A stretch of DNA of 64,000 bases from an uncultured Methanobrevibacter sp. (GTDB lineage: Archaea; Methanobacteriota; Methanobacteria; Methanobacteriales; Methanobacteriaceae): assembly GCF_934746965.1 (NCBI RefSeq), contig NZ_CAKVFS010000001.1, forward strand, positions 124,001-188,000, read 5' to 3'. Position 1 is the first letter of the stretch; every line of letters begins with the position of its first letter. The translations under genes and the position numbers were made by a program. This document shows, piece after piece, positions 16,701 to 26,400 of this stretch. A model generated the notes under the pieces. It saw only the letters and a program-made list of their open reading frames with translations, was not told the DNA's origin and did not search any database.

Positions 16701-18560
16701 TATGAATCTTTAGTATTTGCTTCAAAAGTTATTTCTCAAATACAAAACAATAATGAATGGGATGCAATATTAGGTGCATTATCTGGTAGTTATATTACTG
16801 CAGGATTATTTGCAGATCCTGCTTACAGTGATTCAATACCTACTGGGCATCTTGGTTACAGTTCTGATGCTTCTAAAATGCCTTCTGAAGCAGCTTATGA
16901 GTCTGCTGTAAAGATTGTGGATTTGCTTCTTGCAAATTATTATGAACAACATGGTGAATGGCCTGAGCTTACAGCTTTAGTATTATGGGGTACTGAAATA
17001 TTAAGAACTGAAGGTATTGGTGTTGCAGAATTTATGTATTTCCTTGGTTGTAAACCAATTTGGTCTAGATCTGGAAATATTACTGGTGTTGAGTTAATTC
17101 CAATTAATGAATTAACTGTAAAATTAAGTAATGGTTTAGTGATAAATAGGCCTAGGGTTGATGTATTTGCAAGTATGGTTACAAGTAACACCAAATGGAT
17201 TAGCTTAATGTTAAATGCTGTTAATTTAGCTTTAAACTCAAAAGATGATGATATTTCAAATAATTTCTTGAAAAAACATTATGCAGAAAATCCAATGACT
17301 GATAGGTTGTTTGGTCTTCCGGGTGCTGTTTTAGAGGGTACTGGTATGAATTCTCTTATACCTAATACTGCAAATTGGAATATTACAACAATTAATGCTG
17401 ATTTAGCAGAAATTTATCTTAATAGGGTTTCATATTCATGGACTCTTGATGAAAAAGGTAATATTGTTATTAATAATGAAAGAGCAAACTATGAATACTT
17501 GTTAGGTAAAGTAGATTTAATTACTCAAAACTTTGATAGTACATGGAGATTCTTGGATTCTGATGATTACTATGATTGGTTTGGTGGTTTATACAATGCA
17601 GCTAAACAATTGGGTGCTAATCCAGATACAGGATTTGTAGATATAAGGAATAAAAATGAGTATATTGTTAGGACTTATGAAGATGAACTTGAATTTGAAA
17701 TTCGTAGTACTATGTTAAATCCATTATTTATTAATTCATTATTTAATACTAATGCTGGACAATTATCTTATGCTGCTAAAATGCAAAATTTATATGGTGG
17801 TTTAATTGTAGCTAATATTAAGTTAAATACTCAGTTAGGTAATGATATTGCTAATACATATATTGGTCTTGCAGATAGGGTAAATAATGTTGTTCAAGCA
17901 GCTGCTTGGCAATCTATGGCTGCTTGGATGATGTATTTAAATTATCAAGGTAAATGGGATGCAAGTCCAGAGTTAGTTACTAAATTAGCAGATAATATGA
18001 TTAAAATGGCTATTCAGTATGGTGTTGCTTGTTGTCACCACACTTGTAAAAATTTAGACTTCAACATGAAGCTTATACAATCCAGTTCATTATCTGCTTC
18101 TGAAAAAGCTAAGTACTCTCAAATATTAGCTGAAGCTACGTTAACTGATCCAATCTTCGTTGATGATTCATCTACTAATAATCCAGATGATTCAAAATCA
18201 GATGAATCAAATAATGATACTAAAGATGATAATCAAGTGTTAATTAATGGAACTGATAATAATGAGCAGGATAGTAATGGTGAATCTGGTGGTGCAACTG
18301 CGGCAGGATTAGATACTTCTATAAATCCTAGTGATGCTAAGTCTCCTTCATCTCAATCTAAAGGTGATTCATCTCAATCAGATTCTAAGGGTAAATCTTC
18401 ATCTAATGCTTATGAAGTTTCTAAAAGTTCTACATCTAAATCTGCAGCTGGTCAGTCTAGTACTCCTATTATACTTATTATTGCAGTAATATGTTTAATT
18501 GCAATATTTGTTGTTGGGTATGCTAGAAACAAAAATAATAATGATGATGACGAATATTAA
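13761..18560 (+). CDS. Exported, membrane-anchored CobN-family chelatase-like protein
   Basis: The roughly 1600-residue protein has an N-terminal signal peptide (hydrophobic IFCLLIMFIITMGMVSA) and a small carboxypeptidase-regulatory-like beta domain (residues about 80-135). A full CobN/magnesium-chelatase-H-type region follows (about 155-1465). NLGTHGTVEWLPGRN near residue 745 and CCHHTCKN near 1425 are family landmarks. A Ser/Asp/Asn-rich spacer and a transmembrane helix (about 1568-1588) with a short charged tail end it. So the chelatase module should lie outside the membrane, unlike cytoplasmic CobN, which needs ATP and partner subunits. Cobalt, nickel or haem/tetrapyrrole handling at the surface is conceivable; the substrate is not shown. 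The best Shine-Dalgarno (AGGGGGTGA, 13748-13756) is spaced for an in-frame ATT at 13761; the ATG at 13740 lacks one. Confidence 0.85.
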   Translation: MKIVNRRALFIFCLLIMFIITMGMVSATDLNNTESTTAETYSVDMNQVNNIYFTDIVSYSGGDSSIDIHTKDSYNPDTKTWVENGVDLSDVDIKVLDSSNNIVFVGKTGAGGAYSIGSLAPGNYKVQLSYSTYETHTENVHLGSHASVLVDYMFVPDIMLLVSYNAHSEKVDYLMNLSKRVAYISTTDYDKTREWLLEYANFIHVDMFAEGYSVFTSQVLKDLLSSSPANANYNVAYTFGVYTKEIFKNIGIHFVGASESNNSFNTIENTYIGSYFQAHDIANSLVLKSNMENYLKYVYYLINPQKYTNPTLKEDGAPQISPECGFYHPDIGMFSVVPTASEINHWILSNPGYNDDNKGSLNWMTKEYQNWVNGEINPTELFRQFENKYMNLKNPETKFIAIASYYCGGDVVDALIRAYEASGRAAFNVFKTGTTPSMSSILLSITQTSQIGISGIASLYSWSLAYGNGSAEDDLSKINLTVVKGLVDISQTSFDSEVGAQMEWTYSVSVPSFEGVFGPVILSYKDNMGKVHVVQSGIEKMVKMTTGWADLKDMDNSSKVISIVLYNYPPGKAEIGASYLDIFQSVHDLLVKLYDSGYDIGMAKSDIPSVDDLSDLIVEMGNKGTWAQGLLNKYVEKYWNQLKEHNQLISLDEFNKLTSDMNKTLFKQMVDRWGSGLGEIMVYNDTYIVIPGMWFGNIFITFQPSRGWEEVQNYHDLTLPPHQQYVTFYKWLDKTIDCDAIINLGTHGTVEWLPGRNVGVHEGDWTFELTLTPTIYPYIVSNPGEAMVARDRIGSMMITHMTPAMVISALYGNYTTLSNYIDHYNEQVKNNVSANAEEYKKLIIELAPTLGFDKPVDGQSFDNWLEGLHNYLDSLEDDFNTFGLHTIGKVLNGTELIEEVITITTSRTEVYTQILHHLYPELKNKDFYDDIKGNRQYEGQKLAVMNWFKLFVEKLVNGEGSVKQLAAMNEFKVYDTSSELYESLVFASKVISQIQNNNEWDAILGALSGSYITAGLFADPAYSDSIPTGHLGYSSDASKMPSEAAYESAVKIVDLLLANYYEQHGEWPELTALVLWGTEILRTEGIGVAEFMYFLGCKPIWSRSGNITGVELIPINELTVKLSNGLVINRPRVDVFASMVTSNTKWISLMLNAVNLALNSKDDDISNNFLKKHYAENPMTDRLFGLPGAVLEGTGMNSLIPNTANWNITTINADLAEIYLNRVSYSWTLDEKGNIVINNERANYEYLLGKVDLITQNFDSTWRFLDSDDYYDWFGGLYNAAKQLGANPDTGFVDIRNKNEYIVRTYEDELEFEIRSTMLNPLFINSLFNTNAGQLSYAAKMQNLYGGLIVANIKLNTQLGNDIANTYIGLADRVNNVVQAAAWQSMAAWMMYLNYQGKWDASPELVTKLADNMIKMAIQYGVACCHHTCKNLDFNMKLIQSSSLSASEKAKYSQILAEATLTDPIFVDDSSTNNPDDSKSDESNNDTKDDNQVLINGTDNNEQDSNGESGGATAAGLDTSINPSDAKSPSSQSKGDSSQSDSKGKSSSNAYEVSKSSTSKSAAGQSSTPIILIIAVICLIAIFVVGYARNKNNNDDDEY

Positions 18561-18719
18561 GTTATTATCTTTTCTTTTTTTTTAATTTTTTTTATTTTTG
18601 TAGTAATTTTTAAATATTTTTTCTTACCATAAATAAAATTATAATGTATTTTTTGCAAGGTACATTTTATTTAACTTTGCTTAATTTATATTTAAATATA
18701 ATAATACTAATGTGGTAAA

Positions 18720-21700
18720 ATGGTGAAAAATATTAAATTTTCTTTAATTTTATTATTATTAATTTTTGTATCTTTAAGTGCAGTTAATGCTGCTGAAGAT
18801 GTTAATGCAACTGTTGATGATAATATAATTACTGACGGTATGATATCTTATGAGCCAATTAGTTATGATCGCTTTTCTGATAGTGATATTATAACTCAAT
18901 CTATGTCTCATAAAGTAAGTTCCTCTAATTATGATACTTATTTTGATGATGAAGGCTATCTTAAAGGTTCTTCAGTTCAAAATGGGGATACTTTAAATTT
19001 AGATGGAACATTTAATGATAAAAAATTTATTTTAAATAAAGAACTTAACATTGTAGGTACTTCATCTAATAAAATGTATGACTGTAGTGTTGTTCTTTTA
19101 AAAGAAGCTTCTGGGAGTTCAGTATCTCATTTAAACATTGAAAATAATGGTTATGATCTTCAAGGAATATTTCTTAATGAAGTTACTAAATGTAATATTT
19201 TTAATAACAAAATAAATAATACTGGACCAAGTTGTTTCCCAATAGCTGTAAATCCAGGTTCTACTTATAATAATATTACTAATAATATACTTGCTAGTTA
19301 TGGAGCAACTTATGGTCATGGTACTAGATCTACTTCTTTAATTGTGCTTGGTGGTGCTCATCATAATTATATAGCTAATAATTATTTAGTAACTGAAGAT
19401 GCAAATGCAATTTATTTATCTTCTTATGGTGGTGGAAGTTTTGTTGGAGCTATATCTAATTATAATGTTATTTTCAATAACACTATAAAAGCAAATATTA
19501 TTCCAACTTCATGGAATTATGCTATTCAGTTAATGGGTAATTATAATACTGCAGACTCTAACACTATTATTGGTACTTTCAGATCAGTTTCATCTACTGG
19601 TGTTGGAACTACTGTAATTAATAATAAAATTATTAATGCTACAGGTAAAGATCACAATACTAATAAAACTGTAGGTGGAGATTATGCTATTGTGGTTAGT
19701 AATTATTCCGTAGTTTCCAATAATATTATTCAAAATGCATTACTTAATGGTGCAGGAATATGTGTAGGGGAATACTCTAATGTAACTGATAATGTTATTG
19801 ATGTTCATGGTAAAGCTTATGGTGTTCAAGCAGAAGGTAATTATGTTTTAATTAAAAATAATGATATAAAAACTAATAATTCTGCAGGTATTTATCAAAT
19901 GGGACAATATGATTATTTAACAGTTACTAATAACAATATAGTTTCTAATACTGGTGTTGGTATTTTACTTAAAAAACAATCTAGTACAAAATTCCCTGCA
20001 AATGTTGTTATTACAGATAATAATATAACTACTTCTAATCAATATGCAGTTGATGCTGCTGAAGCAGATAAATCTACTTACACAATTAAAAACAATAATT
20101 GTCATGGTTCTAAAATTTTAACTCCTGAGGGTGTTGTTGACCCATCAAAACCAGCATATGTATTTAATGGTACAGTTTATACTGTAACTGTAGATAATTA
20201 TAATAATTTCTTTGATGAAAATGGTAATTTAAATTCAAATATTAAAATGAGAGACACTTTAAACTTTGTTGGAACTTTCAATGATAAAATAATGCTTATT
20301 ACTGAAGGTATTAAAATTGTTGGTAAAAATGCTGTTTTCAATAACTCTATGTTTAAAGTAACTGCATCTCATGTATGGATTGAAAATATAACTATCAATA
20401 ATAAAAAATCATCTTCTACTAATAGGTGGGGAATTAATGTTGTTGATACTAATCAAGTTATGATTTTAAATAATAATATTAGTGTTATTGATCCAAATGC
20501 AGCATATGCAATTTATATGTATAGGTCAGGAAATGTTGAAGTAGTAAATAACACTCTTTACTCTCATGGGGATTATTTAACTTACACTTTACTTGGTTAT
20601 GGTGCTGAAAATTGTGTTATTTCTGGAAATGTAATTAATACTTTAGGAACTGGAATATTACATTTATATGAATCATCAAAATGTATTGATGGTAAAAATG
20701 ATGTTAAAGAAATTTTCAGAACTTATGGTATTTTAATGCTTTACTCTTCTGATAATGAAGTATTAAATAATAATGTAACTGTTAAATCTTTAGTAAATCA
20801 ATCCAGAGCTACTGTTAATGGTAATTTCTCCACTAACTCTTTAGTTGGTATTGATTTCTACTTTGATTCAAGTAACAATATAATTTCTGGAAACAACATT
20901 CTTGTTGAAGGTAAAGATAATTATGTATATGGTATGGGCGTAATTGGGGCTGAAACTGGTTCTGGATCATCTAAACATTCTTCAAATAATAAATTCCTTG
21001 ATAATGATGTAAAAGTCATTGGTAGTTACTTTGCAACTGGTATCATTATAGGATATAATTCTGCAAACACTTTAATCCATAATAATGATGTGGAGATTTC
21101 AGCAGACAATTTAATTTATGGTATTACTTTAGAAATGTCTCAATATTCTAATGTTGTAAATAATAGAATTAATTCCAAAGCAGAAGTTATTTATGGAATA
21201 GAAGCTTATTCTTCTAACAATAATAAAATTTCTGGAAATATTATCTCTGGAACTGGAAAGATGGTTTATGGATTTGCAGGTTATGCATCATGTAACAACA
21301 TTATTTCTAACAATAAAATAACTTCAAATGGTAATGGTAAATCAATTTCATTTAAAAACTTTGATTCAATCAAAGAAGGAAATGCAGGAATTCGTTTTGT
21401 AGCTATTTCAACTGGTAATGTAATTGATAATAATGAAATAGTGTCTAATATTGGATATGCAGTTGATTTTGATGCTAAAGCTATTAATAACACAGTTACT
21501 AACAATTACTTAGTTGGAAAAGCAGGTAGTGGAAACGACGGAGTAAATAATAGTAAAAACAATATTGTATCTAACAATTACAGATATACTTTTGAAGATA
21601 TAGTATTTGGAGATGTAACTGTATCTTATTTAGATGCTGCAACTATTAAGATAACTGCTAAATTACCATACACTGGAGGAGTTGCTGCTAAAGCTACTTT

Positions 21701-23195
21701 CTATATTAATGGTGTAAAAATTGGAGATGCTGTTTTCAATAATGGTGTAGCTACTTTAAAATATCAATTAAATGCATCTTATGTTCCTGGATATTATTCA
21801 GTTACAGCAATATTATCTAAAACCAATTATAAATCAGTTAATGCAACTGCTAACTTAATAGTAACTAAAGGAAAATTAAACATTAAATTTGATGAAGTAG
21901 TTGGAAAAGCAGGTTCTTCAGTTTACTTCACAGCTATTGTTAAAAATAGTTTAGGTGAAGCTGTAAAGGGAATCACTGTTGAATTCTATAGAAGTGGAAT
22001 ATATGCTGGAAAAGCAGTTACTGATGAAAATGGGGTAGCTAAACTCATTTTCAAAATACCAACTTCATTTAAAGGTTCATATGCATTATCAGCTAATGCA
22101 ACTGGAAATAATTGTTATTTAGACAGTTCCATTGCTTCAAAATTAACTATTGGGGACATGGTTTACACTGTAATTTCAATTAAAGATATTATAATGTATT
22201 ATCGTGATGGAACCCGTTTAGAAGGAACTCTTAAAGATTTAGATGGTCATGCAATTGCTGGAGCAACTGTATCTATAACTATTAATGGAATAAAATATAG
22301 TAGAGTAACTGATGCTAATGGTAAATTTTCCATGGCAATTAATCTTAATGCAGGTAATTACTCAGTATATGTCAAATTTGATTCAAATAATAAACAATCT
22401 GGAAGTGAAGCTAATTCTAATGTCTTAATTAAATCTACTATTGCTAGTAGGGATATTATTAAAATGTTTAGAAATGACACTCAATACTTTGCAGTTTTCC
22501 GTGATTCAAATGGTAATTTATTAAAAAATCAGGATGTTAGATTTAATATTAATGGTGTATGGTATACTCGTACAACTAATGCTGTAGGTACTGCTCGTTT
22601 AAACATTAATTTAAATCCGGGTACTTTCATTATTACTGCTGTTAACTCTGTTAATGGAGAACAAGTAGGTAATAATATTACTGTCTTATCTTTATTTAAA
22701 GAAAATAATGATCTTGTAAAATACTTTAAAAATGATTCTCAATACAAAGTTAAAGTAATTAAACAAGACGGTAGTGTTGCAGGTGCTGGTGAAGAAGTAA
22801 CCTTTAATATTAATGGTGTCTTTTATAAACGTACTACTGATGCTAATGGTTATGCTACTTTAAAAATTAATTTAAATCCTGGAAATTATATTATAACTGC
22901 AATGTACAAAGATTGTATGGTTTCTAATAAAATCACTGTTAAACCAATTTTATTTGCTAGTGATTTAAGCATGAAATATCATGATGGCAGTAAATTTAAA
23001 GCTACATTACTTGATGGACAAGGTAAACCTTATGCTAATCAAAATGTAACTTTCAACATTAATGGTGTATTTTATAATAGATTAACTGATTCCAATGGTA
23101 TTGCAAGTTTAAATATTAATTTAATACCTGGTAAGTATATTATTACTTCTACATTTAATGGTGCAGCTATTTCAAACACTATTACAATTGCTTAA
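18720..23195 (+). CDS. Adhesin-like surface protein, beta-helix plus four-module Ig-like C-terminal cassette
   Basis: The 1491-residue protein begins with a clear signal peptide (KFSLILLLLIFVSLSAVNA). From about residue 60 to 960 it consists of NosD/pectate-lyase-like beta-helix repeats rich in Asn (NNxI, SGNxI), in two blocks that each open with a YFDDEG or FFDENG motif. Two general Ig-like domains follow (about 960-1150). Four related modules of about 80 residues end the protein, each with a FNINGVFY-type strand and a LNINLxPGxYIITA ending. There is no C-terminal membrane helix, so attachment probably depends on the final modules. It has many N-x-S/T sites. ATG at 18720 is the conventional start; the ATT at 18732 is also well spaced from GGTGA. 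A surface adhesion role is inferred from architecture. Confidence 0.85.
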   Translation: MVKNIKFSLILLLLIFVSLSAVNAAEDVNATVDDNIITDGMISYEPISYDRFSDSDIITQSMSHKVSSSNYDTYFDDEGYLKGSSVQNGDTLNLDGTFNDKKFILNKELNIVGTSSNKMYDCSVVLLKEASGSSVSHLNIENNGYDLQGIFLNEVTKCNIFNNKINNTGPSCFPIAVNPGSTYNNITNNILASYGATYGHGTRSTSLIVLGGAHHNYIANNYLVTEDANAIYLSSYGGGSFVGAISNYNVIFNNTIKANIIPTSWNYAIQLMGNYNTADSNTIIGTFRSVSSTGVGTTVINNKIINATGKDHNTNKTVGGDYAIVVSNYSVVSNNIIQNALLNGAGICVGEYSNVTDNVIDVHGKAYGVQAEGNYVLIKNNDIKTNNSAGIYQMGQYDYLTVTNNNIVSNTGVGILLKKQSSTKFPANVVITDNNITTSNQYAVDAAEADKSTYTIKNNNCHGSKILTPEGVVDPSKPAYVFNGTVYTVTVDNYNNFFDENGNLNSNIKMRDTLNFVGTFNDKIMLITEGIKIVGKNAVFNNSMFKVTASHVWIENITINNKKSSSTNRWGINVVDTNQVMILNNNISVIDPNAAYAIYMYRSGNVEVVNNTLYSHGDYLTYTLLGYGAENCVISGNVINTLGTGILHLYESSKCIDGKNDVKEIFRTYGILMLYSSDNEVLNNNVTVKSLVNQSRATVNGNFSTNSLVGIDFYFDSSNNIISGNNILVEGKDNYVYGMGVIGAETGSGSSKHSSNNKFLDNDVKVIGSYFATGIIIGYNSANTLIHNNDVEISADNLIYGITLEMSQYSNVVNNRINSKAEVIYGIEAYSSNNNKISGNIISGTGKMVYGFAGYASCNNIISNNKITSNGNGKSISFKNFDSIKEGNAGIRFVAISTGNVIDNNEIVSNIGYAVDFDAKAINNTVTNNYLVGKAGSGNDGVNNSKNNIVSNNYRYTFEDIVFGDVTVSYLDAATIKITAKLPYTGGVAAKATFYINGVKIGDAVFNNGVATLKYQLNASYVPGYYSVTAILSKTNYKSVNATANLIVTKGKLNIKFDEVVGKAGSSVYFTAIVKNSLGEAVKGITVEFYRSGIYAGKAVTDENGVAKLIFKIPTSFKGSYALSANATGNNCYLDSSIASKLTIGDMVYTVISIKDIIMYYRDGTRLEGTLKDLDGHAIAGATVSITINGIKYSRVTDANGKFSMAINLNAGNYSVYVKFDSNNKQSGSEANSNVLIKSTIASRDIIKMFRNDTQYFAVFRDSNGNLLKNQDVRFNINGVWYTRTTNAVGTARLNINLNPGTFIITAVNSVNGEQVGNNITVLSLFKENNDLVKYFKNDSQYKVKVIKQDGSVAGAGEEVTFNINGVFYKRTTDANGYATLKINLNPGNYIITAMYKDCMVSNKITVKPILFASDLSMKYHDGSKFKATLLDGQGKPYANQNVTFNINGVFYNRLTDSNGIASLNINLIPGKYIITSTFNGAAISNTITIA

Positions 23196-23230
23196 GTGAA
23201 TAATCTGTTTATTCACTTATTTTTTTTCTT
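23194..23230 (+). terminator. Hairpin plus T-tract terminator
   Basis: AAGTGAATAA (23194-23203) pairs perfectly with TTATTCACTT (23209-23218) across a five-base loop and is followed by a run of T. The hairpin begins in the stop codon of the preceding adhesin gene. Confidence 0.7.
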
Positions 23231-23402
23231 TTTTATGTACTTTTTAATTATTTTTTATTTTTATCTAATCTTGTTTTTTGAAGTTGTATAAATATTTAAA
23301 TAGGATTGTTGTCATATATTTATAACATAGTCAATTTTAGCGTATTTTTATTCTATTTTATTGGACTATACTTTATTTAATAACTTGAAAGGAGGTGAAA
23401 AT

Positions 23403-26400
23403 ATTAAAAAGCAAACTATATGGGGTTTATTATTAATATGTTGCTTTATTTTATCATTAAGTGCAGTTAGTGCATCTGATGTGGATAATTCTACTGTTGA
23501 TTTGAACTATGAAAATGTAGCTATTAGTCAGGAAATTAATGAAAATAGTAATGTAATTAGTAATAATAATATTATTTTAAGTCCGGTCATTGGAGGTAAG
23601 GTTGTTGAAATTAATCAAAACAATTATGATAATTATTTCTACAAATTTACTGGTGATATTAAGGAAGATTCAGGTATTGAATCTGGTGATGTTTTAAAAA
23701 TAGGTAATATATCTAACAGAGGATTTGTTATTGATCGTCAGCTTACTTTAATGCCTTTAGATGACACTTCTAAAATTTCAAATGGTTTTATTCATTTAGT
23801 TAAAGGTAGTGATGGATCTACAGTCTCAGGACTCACAATCAATAATACTAAAGGTTCTTTATCTATTAATGGTATATATGTAGGTCAATTACAGGGAATC
23901 TGGTTAACTAGGTCTAATAATAATACTATATTTAACAATACAATTAGGATAGCTAATGCTTCAGGTGTTTATGCAATGCCTATGGGATGGTCTAGTTATA
24001 ATAAAATTCTTTACAATGATATGAGTACTTATGTTACTTGTGTGATGGTTATGGGTTCATGTCATTATAATTTAATTTCTCATAATAAATTGGAAACTTT
24101 GGATTATAATGATTTGATAGTTAGTAATTTAATTTACTTTAATCCTTTTGGTCATGCTGATTATGGTGGATCACCTTTGTGTGTAGGTAATACTATCTCA
24201 TACAATTATCTTAAAGCTTTTTGTAATGGTGCAATGTCTATTGTTTTACAATTAGTTTATGATAATCATGTTAATACAACTATTGCTAATAATACTATTA
24301 TCAGAGGTAGTTATGGTATTAATTTATATTCTGATAATGCAGTAATATATAATAATACAATTATTCAAAGTAGTGGTGGTATATCTGCAATGGGTAAGGA
24401 TATATCAGTTACTTATAATAATGTATCTGGTGTTAGTCAAGTACATGGTATTTTAGTTTCTGGTGAAAAAGGTTATTCAGCTATTGTAGCTCATAATAAT
24501 GTTACCTTTGTTGATCTTGTATTTGGTATTGGTGTATCTAATTATACTGAAGCTTTTAATAATACTATTAATATTAAGAATTATGGTATAGGTATAAGTA
24601 TTACAGATATTTGTTCTTATGTTCATGATAATAGAATTAAAGTTAATCATGATGATGGTATGACATTTATTGGATCTAACAATACTATGTCAAATAATAT
24701 AATTGATACAAATGCTAGAGGTATATCTATAACATCTACATCTAATGTAAAAAGATATTATTATAATAATATTTTGAATAATGTTATACGTAGTGAAAGC
24801 TATGGTATTTTCATTAAAGGTTTGATTTATAAGACTACAATATCTGGTAATGTAATTGAAACTAATGCTAGTGTAGGTATCTATAAAGAAATTACTGATG
24901 AAATTGCAGATAATAACTCTGATAATATGATTAATGGAGTTATTTATGATTCAACAGCTTTAGTTATTAATGATGATAATTTTTACCATTATTTTGATGA
25001 AAATGGTTATTTAAATTATACTTTTGAAGCAAATAAAACTAAGGTAATATTCTTCACATTTTTATCTAATAAAGATGTTTTCTTTGTAGAGAAAATTAAT
25101 GTTATTAGTAACAAACAAAATAATTTATTATTTAATGTTACTCTTTCATTTAGTGGAGATGCTAGCGGATCATTAATTAGGGACTTTAATTTCTATAATA
25201 TGAATAAAGAAGCTATTATTTTAAATGGTGTAGATGATATTACATTTTCTAATAATAATATAACTTTGATATTAAAGGATAAAAGTCCTGTTAATTCAGC
25301 TATTTCTGTTATTGATGTATGTAATAATATAAATATAAAAAATAATAATATTTACGTTAATTCAAAAGCATCTTATGCTTATGCTATTAGTATACCAGCT
25401 TACAATCCTTCAAGATTGAATTATAATAAAGCATTGTCTTCCGGATTTAAAATTACTGGAAACACAATTATTATGATAGGTACTGGTGTAACTGAGGGTA
25501 TTTATAGTGATGTTTTAACTGAAAGTGAAATTACAGGGAATAATATTAACATTATTTCTGATGGTGCTGCTTATGGTATTGCAAGTTGTAATGTTATTGG
25601 AAAACCTCATGATTTGAACATTTCAAATAATAATATTGTTATTCATTCTAAAGGTATGGCATATCTTATTGAGTTACATATAAATTATAATGTCACTCTT
25701 GTAAATAATTATCTTTATGCTAATTCTAATGGTGTTTATGGTATTGGCATATACATGTCAGATAACATTTCCATTATAAATAACACTTTTCATATCTTTG
25801 GAAAAGATTTATCTAAAATTACTGAAAATCATGATGTGTTAGGTATTGGACAAGGAGCTATTGGAATAATTAAATTTACAAATAATACAAATATCTCTGG
25901 AAATTTAATTTATGCTAATGTAACAATTCCAATATTTATAGAGAATAATACTTCTATTATTGAATTTGGTAGTACATACTATGTTATTGATGATAATAAT
26001 TATGGAAAATATTTTAATAACAATATAAATTCTAATATTATTCGTAATAATGATGTTTTGTTATTAAATAACTTAACTAAAGGTCAAACTTTAATAATTA
26101 ATATTCCAATTAATATCACAAGTTACAAAGAAAATGTTACTTCTATTGTAAATATAATTCTTAATAGTGGTTCTTCATCAGCAAATATTACTAATTTAAC
26201 TTTAATTAACTCTACAATAATTTTAAACAAGGTTTCTAAAGTTTATGTTAAAAATAATAATTTAACAAATTCTACTGTAAATGTTGTTGGTGGTAGTGAT
26301 AATTATATAATTAATAATACTTTTTCTGGTGAAAATTGTGATGCATTTATTAAATTAATTGATACTTCTTTAGGACATGTAATTTCTAATAATATGACTT

